Origin: Ramicandelaber brevisporus
Taxonomy: Eukaryota; Kickxellomycota; Ramicandelaberales; Ramicandelaberaceae
NCBI GenBank assembly: GCA_025201865.1
Contig: MU602705.1
Coordinates: forward strand, 1 to 29,779
Direction of reading: 5' to 3'
Length of the DNA: 29,779 nucleotides
Shown: positions 9,201-15,451 of the stretch, piece after piece
How the letters are laid out: each line of letters opens with the position of its first letter
How positions within the stretch are numbered: the stretch's first letter is position 1
Translations under genes and position numbers: made by a program
The notes under the pieces: model-generated
The model's database searches: none
Seen by the model: only the letters and a program-made list of their open reading frames with translations
Told to the model about the DNA's origin: nothing

Positions 9201-10300
9201 CATTCAGCTGCTGCAATGCACACATTAATATTGACATCCGCGATTCTCTTGCTTAATAATTCCACAATTTCGCTATAATTGTCACCTGTATCTAGCTTTG
9301 GTGGCTTCAGCACTTCTGCCAAATCAGTCATTGCCTTTTTACGCTCTGCCCATTTAGTTGAAGTGGCTTCACTGTTAAACTCTTCTGGTAGTAAATGCAG
9401 CACTTTAACTGGATCAAACAAATCTTCTCCTGCGTTACCTTCATCTGCTTCTCCAGCATCATTATCATTGTTATTATTGCCAGTGCCAGAGTCATCAGAT
9501 GTGGCCTGTTCTTGCATTTCCCTTTCCTTCAACACTTGTGATCTCAATAGACGCGCCTGCTTTACCGGTTCATCTTTATTTAATGTGTTGCAGGCATCCT
9601 TTAATTCAGTGACTTGTACTGGCTTTAACTGACCACCATCTTCCAGTAAAGTCAACAAAGGATCGCCGAGCCAACGATACATTTCAATTGCCAATTTCTG
9701 AGCTTCTGCTCTAACATTCTTATCTGTATGTCCAAACAACTTAGGCATTTGCTCGACTATTGGCTTCAGCTTCATAGTCTTTGATCCAAACGCATGCACA
9801 CATTCTCTGACTGCGCTCACTGCTGCTGTAACCACCTTGGGTGTCTTGTGTGTCCACAATCCATTCATTATAGTCTCAACTACTGGCTGTGGTGAATCGG
9901 CCTCTGCCACCGTTAAAATGAGTTCAAGCGAGTTTGTGCGCGTTCCTGGCTTGGTTGACACTAATCCCTTCTCAACTGCTGAGCTTACAACTGCATTGCG
10001 TTCATCATTCAAATACTGCATGCTACTCAACGGAACCTCTTTGAAAAAAGTGCACAGTGCTGACACTCCACTGTCAAGAGCTGCTGCATTGGAGTCAGAT
10101 GCCATCCGAGGCAGCATGTCTGCAAACTTGCCAAACTCGTGAGCCTCTAGAAGCGGAAGCGCCTTGGCGAAATCAGTATACGCGAGTTGGCGCACCTTCC
10201 ACTGCGTGTGAACAAGGCGCTCTTCAAGCGGCAGATCCTTGGCGGCATCAGCTGCCTGTTCGTTCGCGGACTTGGCCCCAGTAGCAAACTCGGAATCCAT
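3224..10300 (-). CDS. XMAP215/ch-TOG family microtubule polymerase with five TOG domains
   Basis: This 2358-residue protein binds tubulin through TOG domains and speeds microtubule plus-end growth at centrosomes, spindle poles and plus ends. TOG1-4 lie at about residues 20-250, 295-525, 640-880 and 910-1160. Each starts with the W-x-x-R tubulin-binding helix (W34, W317, W672, W937). A fifth TOG at about 1385-1655 lacks that Trp but has the conserved YPASK segment. The C-terminal conserved domain at about 1795-2100 carries CLWKITKTLR and RTVKTILHEI, typical of ch-TOG. Linkers are basic/Pro/Ala-rich (525-640, likely the microtubule-lattice contact) or Gln-rich, with Gln runs at about 1297-1304 and 1782-1791 and a Gln/His tract near 2241-2256. 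The start is the ATG at 10300. The frame is open upstream to about 10630, but that stretch has no ATG and looks like leader. No intron is seen. Confidence 0.95.
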   Translation of the reverse strand: MDSEFATGAKSANEQAADAAKDLPLEERLVHTQWKVRQLAYTDFAKALPLLEAHEFGKFADMLPRMASDSNAAALDSGVSALCTFFKEVPLSSMQYLNDERNAVVSSAVEKGLVSTKPGTRTNSLELILTVAEADSPQPVVETIMNGLWTHKTPKVVTAAVSAVRECVHAFGSKTMKLKPIVEQMPKLFGHTDKNVRAEAQKLAIEMYRWLGDPLLTLLEDGGQLKPVQVTELKDACNTLNKDEPVKQARLLRSQVLKEREMQEQATSDDSGTGNNNNDNDAGEADEGNAGEDLFDPVKVLHLLPEEFNSEATSTKWAERKKAMTDLAEVLKPPKLDTGDNYSEIVELLSKRIADVNINVCIAAAECVTKLANGLRSAFNNYRSVITPPIIERLKERKATVIDALKSALDAISQSAGDGAISDMIESVTSSRSHKNPQVRSEMQRWLSRTLSKVKLIPTKGESKQIIEMTMGVLDDSDADVREAGYEVIGTLMKCVGEPLVKAVLPSEFDNKKMEKIIDYCSKATVVAKPPKAAAPPPRQPAPKPSMPSGNDDGMAPPKRSIPPALARRLGAKVDTDDSGNSDSSPPAPKPPALKPAAKPPLPKPAATAAAASKKPVATSAATAGAAKKPAPGGGKSSEEPVKFIYEDDTFASAVGEFISGEILEGLSSSQWKQRKEACEKLSEELKTNTSQVPEMELIVRQFSVKPGWKDSNVQVLGLMYGIMEYMASRDESVSLPTGAAALSIPPLAEKLGDAKLKTSSGSCLTAYCKHSSVQFVLSHSFPALAGIKAPKALADSIGWISATLLEFGVQGVKLRDIVDFVKSTGLSNSNAAVRTASIGLLGTLARFAGDVIRPLVEDISPQTMALVDAEFARVKDLPAPEVTQSCLWNSASGSSSGGGGGGGSGGNDVLDELFPRVNISSQLTSKLMQEMADSNWKQRKEALDTVTNIIAATNNRIEPPIGNLAESLKLRLSDVNKNLVLQTMGLVGVLATAMGKPFEKSAARVLTQPIMSCINDQKANMRAAAISALDQIYVACESSVEFAVNPAVTALNTDSSVLRKDLLTWLCAKTGATDDPQTSGVDTSSNLPDLSSWTSPLLACCQDRTVDARKLAQQLLGPVIRTCSFEHVWRAVNDLKGVSKNSVAPMVEVYKHLASSGTIAASSSPEVAPAGVAGRTLNRAGTTAARRPTSMMIGGGSRSSLPGTGSTDDSASSGSVGNAVTAATLLGKNRATAAGQASTASATATLPRRLGQSAGAAVGSSSSAPGIRPQSMAITSSRTSMRPSSAYGMPPPLPPQQQQQQQQPIRSQPAAYTPSPAPMAPIDDEAQQHQQHYAVSPAPIVDDDVTADTADYSATLPPILSADIRAKQARISAAERSGMRQSATSDELFAIMRPHFNPAILQLMFSTARSAAQRDRDSLWAQSVLDDCIKLSTYSEESFGVSLDEMNRRFVANSDLLIQYLIMPPIGNNPAPTVLSRSLDFAERLVILLDDSGSQLSNFEANLFVSYLIKCTGDSRDWIRKKCNSILSSRISRIYPASKVFSIVLREGLLSSSSSSSISVSVANVSKMRSSCLELISTLFSRGGTTVVTGSDMTAEQSFSIVAQHVADADDTVHSAALNAMQHIYEVVGNQLFGMLNGGVPGNVVDMIVSHLQQAPPSNQQQSSQQPQQQPVPSQLNGGPGTARASASSQLQQRSRLAAPGASSLQRPMSTAASQRQSALPPASGMQQPSAGGAVRQLRQPGGGGVSGLQAPSSPHRGQPQQLQRPQATANAAASLQTAHQQQQQQQQQQPIEEGIPSHRLDVVISQIVNSDPYSSIEALRYLEPFLTNSEEYSDESAVISSLANCIDEIVGALTIAMRTAFTSDDKEIVGSQTHSRLCKSIVNCLLHVFNRRPLGAAVTQNTLHMTLSELLNRLLDPSISRLAIGPQLAKSVNLLVMRVLNGAERTAIFCVLVSLLEQSCSAVLLDDSSDLNPQLANEQNKFTDLVQKCLWKITKTLRDDVRNDNIRINEVLLQVHKFMVTLPQSLWRELAKSDSTSGGGGGGEQTMQRDMPFRTVKTILHEIAITHGDAAWGYLDLIDNRHTSYVYTYLAALLDPSRSMIAETERNIQQRHQPPPPPLPTHIPQQVHQAQHRQYDSPQQQYASGGSSPRDYRMSVSDNSSSNDTSPENAFQSVQHQPQQRTVSTSSTSSGAYGEDPSRRIIQRNEASRISRTAHAEAAQWEAQLQSDHGNDTVRRYPQHQQHQHQQHQQQQHQATSSTYTGGYQTPPPPPSLATMAAAVAGAESSPILERRPDAPSMGSVSAGTGMASVPAEVAYMAQTQQASDTKVEDLRARLLRMRAGFANRNASSSSNPQNN

Positions 10301-10760
10301 CTCTACTGTTGTAGTGGCGGCAACGTTGTATGTATGTGTAGTATTAGGAATAAGAGGAAAAAGATAACAACTGGCAGTATGGCTAATACTACTACTACCC
10401 CCAAATACTATTACTTCTTGTAACTGTTTGTTGCTTGCTAGGTGTAAGAATAAAGAAGAAGATAAAAAACTGATTTGAAGAGAGAGAGGGTGAGAGAGAG
10501 AATCAACCTGATCGTGGTAGCAAGGAAGGTGTTGTTTATGAGTCCAAGTTTGTTTGTTTTTCGACAGAGCTTGCAACAACTCCTCTCCCAACCTGCTCAA
10601 CTGTGTGTGTGTGCAATACTTTCCGTCCAAAAAAAAACAAAAGCAAAAACAAAAACAAAAGCAACAAAGAGCTACAAAGGACTCGCTGTGAACAAGCTAG
10701 CTCAAAGGACTTAAAGCAAAGTACAAGCTACCAGCATTGTCTACCATTGTATCCATTGAA
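10301..10760. promoter_or_regulatory. Shared divergent promoter region of the XMAP215 and glutaredoxin-like genes
   Basis: The 460 bases between two divergent ATGs must hold both promoters and leaders. Visible features are a GA-rich run near 10480-10500 and a CAAAAA/AAAAGC run at about 10629-10665 just before the glutaredoxin-like start. No clear TATA box was found. Confidence 0.5.
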
Positions 10761-11165
10761 ATGCGAGCTGCATCAACAGCACTGGCTGCTTTGTCCAGAA
10801 GAACAGCAGCAATAGCAACACTGAGCCAGCACACTCGCCTCTTGCACGTGTCTCGACCCTCATTCAAATCAGCAACAAAGACAACAACAGCAACGATCGA
10901 ATATTACACATCATCCACATGCGGCTTATGCGATGAAGCCAAACACAAGCTCGGAATCGTCTTGGCTAAAGCTAAGGAATCAAATGGCGATTTTGCAGTG
11001 AACGAGATTGATATTCACACTCCAGAAAACAAGGAGAAGGGCATCGGCCAAGAGTATGTATTCGACATTCCAGTTGCAACAGTTAACGGCAAACTGCTAT
11101 TCCAGCATAGGATTAAAGACGAAGAAGCAACTCTGGCCAAGCTACTGGAACTTGCCAAACAGTGA
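10761..11165 (+). CDS. Mitochondrial glutaredoxin-like (DUF836) protein
   Basis: This 134-residue protein has a thioredoxin fold of the glutaredoxin-like DUF836 type. The redox motif C54-G-L-C57 follows a beta strand (IEYYTSSTC), and the cis-proline is P104 in FDIPVATVNG. These are the family's diagnostic positions. Residues 1-40 are rich in Arg, Ser, Ala and Thr with no acidic residue, so a mitochondrial presequence is likely and the mature protein would be about 95 residues. The start at 10761 is the first ATG in frame. The family's physiological partner is poorly known; a thiol-disulfide or glutathione-linked role is inferred from the motif. The gene shares its upstream region with the XMAP215 gene. 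Confidence 0.85.
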   Translation: MRAASTALAALSRRTAAIATLSQHTRLLHVSRPSFKSATKTTTATIEYYTSSTCGLCDEAKHKLGIVLAKAKESNGDFAVNEIDIHTPENKEKGIGQEYVFDIPVATVNGKLLFQHRIKDEEATLAKLLELAKQ

Positions 11166-11269
11166 CCTCGGCATTCTAGACCTGTAACTCTAAAAAATGA
11201 AGCTTCAAAAGTATAAACATTGATAACAATAGTATTGTAAAAGAATAGTGTTTCTATGCTCGACAAATG

Positions 11270-11455
11270 GTAAGTACTTGAAGCGCAGCTGCCGTTGTTG
11301 CTACTGTTGTTGCTACTGCTGTTGTTGTTGCCTTCTTTGATGGAATGCCAGAATCTTGGGAAGCATGAGGTACACGGTTCATTCCTCGATGCAACAATTG
11401 CTGCGCTCTGTGCAATCTGTTCCGGTAAGTCTCTCTCTCCTGTCCTGTTCCGTAG
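11270..11455 (+). other. Candidate intron in the 5' leader of the F-box gene
   Basis: A strong donor GTAAGTAC starts at 11270. A textbook acceptor (CT-rich tract from about 11430 followed by CGTAG) ends at 11455, 19 bases before the F-box ATG. A second GTAAGT at 11425 would give a 31-nt intron, which is too short to be convincing. The 186-nt version would also remove a GTT/GCT repeat at 11294-11330 and an in-frame upstream ATG at 11340. Confidence 0.45.
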
Positions 11456-11474
11456 ATCTCACAACTTCTTCGAG

Positions 11475-12935
11475 ATGAGCCTCTTTTCACTACCATATGA
11501 GCTAGTCGAGCTCACTGCCCAAACCTACCTCCCTCGCCGTGAATGGGTAGCTCTAGCCGGCCTCCACAGCATCCTCCACGAGATCTGCCAGCCTCTTCTC
11601 TATCGCACAGTCGGTAAAGGTCGGGCCAAGCCTACCGACCCCGCTCTCTTTGAGCGTTATGGTCGCCACGTTCGCGAGTTCCATCTCAACAATCATTCCA
11701 AGGGCATTTTAGACCTCGTTCTCAAGCTGTGCACCGACCTACGCGCATTGCACATTGACTCATTTGAGGCGTTGTTGAATGAAGAGAGCCAGCTTTTCAT
11801 TCTGCCTGACTTGGCCAGTGGCAAGCTGTTTCCGCATCTGAAGAGTGTTAATATTACTGGGCACAATATTGACTTGACGCTGTCGCAGCTGCGTCAGTTT
11901 ATTGTCCCAAGGGTCAAGCAGTTGCGCGTTGAATATATTGACAAATCAGTATCATCTGAAGATTTGGCCTCGTTACTTAAAGAGACATATGGAGATGGCT
12001 CCAATGGAAGTGGTGGATTGGAGGTGCTTGAGCTCGGCATGATGTATTACCCTGGAAAGCCCATTGAACAGTACCTCGTCGAAACAATGGCAAACTCACT
12101 GCGCACTCTCATTATTCAACTCAAACATCCCGACAAGAAGGACGAGTGCTCGCCGCTGTTTAACCCAGGTGTCCGCTTCCCTAACCTGACATCACTCTTC
12201 TTGCCAGGATGCTGCCCTGACCGCTTCTCGACCACCAGCGGCGGCATCATGCTGAACCCTGAAGTGCAGTTTCCAAAAGTGCGCCATCTGCAAACATCTT
12301 TCAGCCATATCTGCGAAACATGGAACGGCAGTATGGGTCCAGGCCAGAAATCCCATCGAGATCCAAATGGTGCTATCCAACTGGTGTGGTCGCGTCGCTG
12401 GCCCTGCGTTACCCATCTCGAGTTGACTGGACAGTGTGGTGCTGAGCATTACAAGACTATCGTGGCCAACTTTCCTGCGCTGAATCGATTGACCATGACG
12501 GTTGGTGCGCGATTCTGTGGCACTGGTCCAATGGAAGTTGGCGAGTTTATCGACAGCTTTTACTTCTTGGATGAAGTGTATATTGACTGGCGGTATGATA
12601 CATATCCAGAAGACATGTCCCATGATAAGATTGATGCAAATATAGTGCCCAGAATCCGAAAGATTGTGGTTCATGGTACGTGCATTGGCCCGCAGGTGCT
12701 GGCTGATTTGCTGGTGAGTCCATCGCTGCGCGAAGTTGAGTTGTCGTGGCTTGAGGATGTGCCAAAGATAGTCGAGCTACTGGAGCAGAAGCGTGATGAG
12801 GAGGGTAAAGTTAGTCAAGTTACAAAGTTCTCTCCAGTGTATGGCGCGTTTGATTACGATGAGATCAAGTCTCTCTTGCCTTTGATGCCGCGCTGCGAAT
12901 ATAAATCTGATGATGAGGATGAAGAGGATGATTGA
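11475..12935 (+). CDS. F-box-like protein with degenerate leucine-rich repeats
   Basis: The 486-residue product begins with an F-box-like segment at about residues 3-47 (SLPYELVELTA, then WVALAGLHSILHEICQPLLYRTV), which in this family binds Skp1 to build an SCF ubiquitin ligase. The rest shows irregular LRR-like strands such as LRALHI, LKSVNI, LEVLEL, LRTLII, LTSLFL, VTHLEL, LNRLTM and LREVEL, forming a probable substrate-recognition solenoid. An acidic tail (DDEDEEDD) ends the protein. The start at 11475 puts the F-box at the N terminus. An upstream in-frame ATG at 11340 would add 45 unconserved residues crossing splice-like sequence. The gene is convergent with the next one, whose stop is only 71 bp away. 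The substrate is unknown. Confidence 0.75.
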   Translation: MSLFSLPYELVELTAQTYLPRREWVALAGLHSILHEICQPLLYRTVGKGRAKPTDPALFERYGRHVREFHLNNHSKGILDLVLKLCTDLRALHIDSFEALLNEESQLFILPDLASGKLFPHLKSVNITGHNIDLTLSQLRQFIVPRVKQLRVEYIDKSVSSEDLASLLKETYGDGSNGSGGLEVLELGMMYYPGKPIEQYLVETMANSLRTLIIQLKHPDKKDECSPLFNPGVRFPNLTSLFLPGCCPDRFSTTSGGIMLNPEVQFPKVRHLQTSFSHICETWNGSMGPGQKSHRDPNGAIQLVWSRRWPCVTHLELTGQCGAEHYKTIVANFPALNRLTMTVGARFCGTGPMEVGEFIDSFYFLDEVYIDWRYDTYPEDMSHDKIDANIVPRIRKIVVHGTCIGPQVLADLLVSPSLREVELSWLEDVPKIVELLEQKRDEEGKVSQVTKFSPVYGAFDYDEIKSLLPLMPRCEYKSDDEDEEDD

Positions 12936-13005
12936 TCGAGTTATGTGATTAAAAAGGTGAAATCTTTGATTTAAAGGATAAAACGATCATTTTTATATAT
13001 TTACA

Positions 13006-13011
13006 TTTATT
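13006..13011 (-). terminator. AATAAA overlapping the stop codon of the CxxC/histone-fold-like gene
   Basis: On the minus strand the last codons read GAA TAA ATG, so an AATAAA hexamer overlaps the stop codon itself. If used, the 3' untranslated region would be very short, fitting the 71-bp gap to the convergent F-box gene. An A/T-rich stretch with several TATAT-like strings follows. Confidence 0.3.
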
Positions 13012-14308
13012 CGTCAATGTCCATAGCGTCACTGTCACTATCGCCATCACTGCTACTTTCATTATCACGATCACTATTAATAGTAGTATCATTGTTATTA
13101 TTATCATTAGTATTTGGTTGTTGGGACTGTTGTTTGTCACGATGCTCTTGCTCTAATTTCTGCATCTGTCTCTCTCGCTCTCTTTTAATTCCCAGCAAGA
13201 AATCCAACACCACATTCATTCCACCGTCTTTGCCTTCGTTTAATTTCAACATTCCTTGAAACACATGCCAGGGCGTAACAACCATTACTCGTTCTTTACG
13301 CGGCTGTCTCGTCGCAGCATCAGTAGCGGCTTTAACCAGATCTTTAACAAATAGCCCTGCAAGACGGTAAAGGAGCAAAATGGCGGGACGAGTCACTGTG
13401 CCAGAGACAGAGGAGCCAAAGGACTGGAGTAGCTCGAGTGCATTGGCAACGCTGTGAGATGGCAGGGTTTGTGATTGCTCACGAGATAAACGCACAATGT
13501 TTCTAGCCATTTTGGCATCGATCGGTCCAGTTGTCTTCACCACTTCCATTGCTGATTGCTGCTGTTGACCGTCAATATTCATTGCATTAGTATTGTTGCT
13601 GCTGTTGATACCGATGGGTGCATAAATATGAGTAGATGCCGGCTCAATAATGCCAGTTTTGCACAAATTGCACACTTTAATCGTCACAGTCTGATATGGA
13701 TTCACTGCTGTCATCATTCCACCTCCACTTCCACCATCACTACCACCACTTTGTATATCGTTTGCAAACCCCTCTCCACTCATTGCCACCCATCCATCAA
13801 TCCCCCCATCTCCACTGCCGCCGCTGCCTTCATCATCATCACTATCCACCTCTTCACCTCCTCTAATCTTCTTCAAGCATTCTGTTCCGCACCACCAGCA
13901 CACCGTCTTCCCATCCAATCCATTTGGCACGCTGCTGCTCTTCAGAATTCTCTTTCTCGGCATCAATTCCTGGATAGTGAGTTCTCGCTCATATTGAGCC
14001 TTGAGGGCGGCCAGAGGCGGAGACGGCGGAGCAGTGAGACGCACATGGTTGCTGATAACTGCACTTCGGACCAAGGAGAGAAGGGAGGTGGCAGAGTCGA
14101 TGAGAGAGTTGATTTCGGCCAGCTCGCGTTGCTTGCGGTTGATTTCGAGAGCAAACTCGGACGCGATGATGCTGCGAACGCGAACTGAGGTGTCAGAAGT
14201 GGGTGTGAACATTGCTGCGTCGCCGCTGCTAGTGGCTTGTGCCTTGATCGGCCTGATGTTGAACGGCGGCTGTTGTTGCTGTTGTTGTTGCTGTTGCTGT
14301 TGTTCCAT
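13007..14308 (-). CDS. Unassigned protein with paired CxxC motifs and a histone-fold-like helical region
   Basis: I do not recognise this 433-residue protein with confidence. It opens with a Gln run (residues 3-13). A helical stretch at about 42-90 follows, then a cysteine pair C137-x-x-C140 and a second pair C213-x-x-C216, separated by an acidic Gly/Ser insert. Together these could form one zinc site. Residues about 262-355 are predicted helices (ALELLQSFG, LLLYRLAGLFVKDLVKAA, VVTPWHVFQGML) with the long-central-helix layout of a histone fold, as in transcription-complex subunits. A low-complexity Asn/Asp/Ser tail ends in DAMDIDE. A nuclear, chromatin-linked role is inference only. The frame also has an ATG at 14374, but its extra 22 residues come from a T-rich tract resembling a leader or splice acceptor, so 14308 is preferred. 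Confidence 0.7.
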   Translation of the reverse strand: MEQQQQQQQQQQQPPFNIRPIKAQATSSGDAAMFTPTSDTSVRVRSIIASEFALEINRKQRELAEINSLIDSATSLLSLVRSAVISNHVRLTAPPSPPLAALKAQYERELTIQELMPRKRILKSSSVPNGLDGKTVCWWCGTECLKKIRGGEEVDSDDDEGSGGSGDGGIDGWVAMSGEGFANDIQSGGSDGGSGGGMMTAVNPYQTVTIKVCNLCKTGIIEPASTHIYAPIGINSSNNTNAMNIDGQQQQSAMEVVKTTGPIDAKMARNIVRLSREQSQTLPSHSVANALELLQSFGSSVSGTVTRPAILLLYRLAGLFVKDLVKAATDAATRQPRKERVMVVTPWHVFQGMLKLNEGKDGGMNVVLDFLLGIKRERERQMQKLEQEHRDKQQSQQPNTNDNNNNDTTINSDRDNESSSDGDSDSDAMDIDE

Positions 14309-14461
14309 TGCGTTCGACTTTTGCGGAAAAAAAGAAAAGAAAAAACTGGTTGAGTTATTGTGTGTATTGAACATTAGACACTGGTAACGATGATCACTTT
14401 AGTATCGACATTCAGCATTGACACCATTCAACTACGCACCAAAGCAGACTCTGTAGACAAC

Positions 14462-14488
14462 AAAAGAAAGAAAGAAAGAAAGAAAGAA
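14462..14488 (+). repeat. AAAG tetranucleotide microsatellite
   Basis: About six copies of an AAAG/GAAA unit lie in the intergenic region just upstream of the CxxC/histone-fold-like gene. Confidence 0.8.
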
Positions 14489-14593
14489 GGTTAAAAAAGT
14501 GTTTCTATCGCATTGAAAATGTACATTTTTATACTACTGGCTTGTGCACTGCGTGCTTGCTTGTTCGATTAAGTATGCAACTATCTCTCCCTC

Positions 14594-14782
14594 TCAAAAC
14601 AGCGAGGGATGTCTATTCTTGTTACCGCTATCCGCATTCAGCCATGATGCAAACGCCGCGCGCTTAGCTACACAGATTTGGCCGCTACAAGTTGCAAGTC
14701 CACAGGAAGCCCCGCCGTACCATTCGATGCTGCAACAGGGTGTCTGGAGTATTGCCCCACAGTCATACTGCTTAATGCACAT
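14594..14782 (-). CDS. Small cysteine-dense frame, possible exon or relic of a secreted protein
   Basis: An ATG at 14782 opens a 62-codon frame on the minus strand. Its first ~38 residues hold seven cysteines with spacing C-x5-C-x7-CC-x9-C-x4-C-x4-C, including CCSIEWYGGASCG and LATCSGQIC. Such density with Gly and aromatic residues is typical of small secreted or chitin-binding-like fungal domains, but it does not match the hevein pattern exactly and I cannot name a family. There is no signal peptide on this frame. The frame stays open upstream to about 14875 without another ATG, so if real it may be a downstream exon. It could also be a relic or a chance frame. Confidence 0.28.
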   Translation of the reverse strand: MCIKQYDCGAILQTPCCSIEWYGGASCGLATCSGQICVAKRAAFASWLNADSGNKNRHPSLF

Positions 14783-14975
14783 CCGAGTATTGTTGCTGGT
14801 GTTGTTGTTCTTTTTTTTCAAAAATGGATTGCTTGATTTGGTTACAGTTGATGGTTGGATGACAAAAGTGGGCAAATGATCGAATGGTGGATTATGCGTC
14901 AGTACACAAGTACGTGTCAGATCGAGTCACATTTCTTCCTGTTCCCCCTTCTCTCTTCATTTTCATCGAAAACAA

Positions 14976-15193
14976 AATCTGGTTCCCCCTCCTTCCCCCA
15001 GAAAAATAATACACGTCACATAATCAGCGGAAATGAACTCACAAAGAGTCATCAACAGCCATCCATGAATGACGGAATATTTCCAATCTGGTTCCCCCTC
15101 CTTCCCCCAGAAAAATAATACACGTCACATAATCAGCGGAAATGAACTCACAAAGAGTCATCAACAGCCATCCATGAATGACGGAATATTTCC
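14976..15193. repeat. Perfect 109-bp tandem duplication
   Basis: The unit at 14976-15084 is repeated without a visible mismatch at 15085-15193. The unit begins AATCTGGTTCCCCC and ends GAATATTTCC. The junctions are sharp: the base before and the bases after the array differ between copies. It lies between the 3' end of the H+-ATPase gene and the cysteine-dense frame. No open frame uses it convincingly. Confidence 0.95.
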
Positions 15194-15451
15194 CCACGAG
15201 TTGCTCTAATAAAAAAACAAGGATCCGATAGAAAAAAGTGGATAGTTAACCAATTGGTAACACAAGTTCATCGCAACTATTGCTTCTACTACTTCTTTCT
15301 CGCTTCATGCACTGTGGGCATTGGCTCCTAGACTAATAAAGATAGAAATAGAAAAATTATTGATGAGAAAAGAAAGGAAGAAATGAATGAAAATTGCGTA
15401 AAACAAAAAAAATAGTTGCTAGATAATCAAAGACGGTTAGAAAGGCTTCAT
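15194..15451. other. A/T-rich 3' flank of the H+-ATPase gene
   Basis: This is downstream of the H+-ATPase stop codon (15452-15454, minus strand). It is A-rich on the plus strand, hence T-rich in the transcript. No gene was seen, and there is no perfect AATAAA on the minus strand. Confidence 0.5.

Noticed and set aside
10301-10630. 110-codon upstream extension of the XMAP215 frame
   Set aside because: It has no ATG, its translation is low-complexity, and TOG1 begins just after the ATG at 10300.
14544-14879. 111-codon plus-strand frame over the cysteine-dense region
   Set aside because: It begins with GTG, includes a T-run-encoded Phe stretch, and has no motif. The opposite strand is the more protein-like one.
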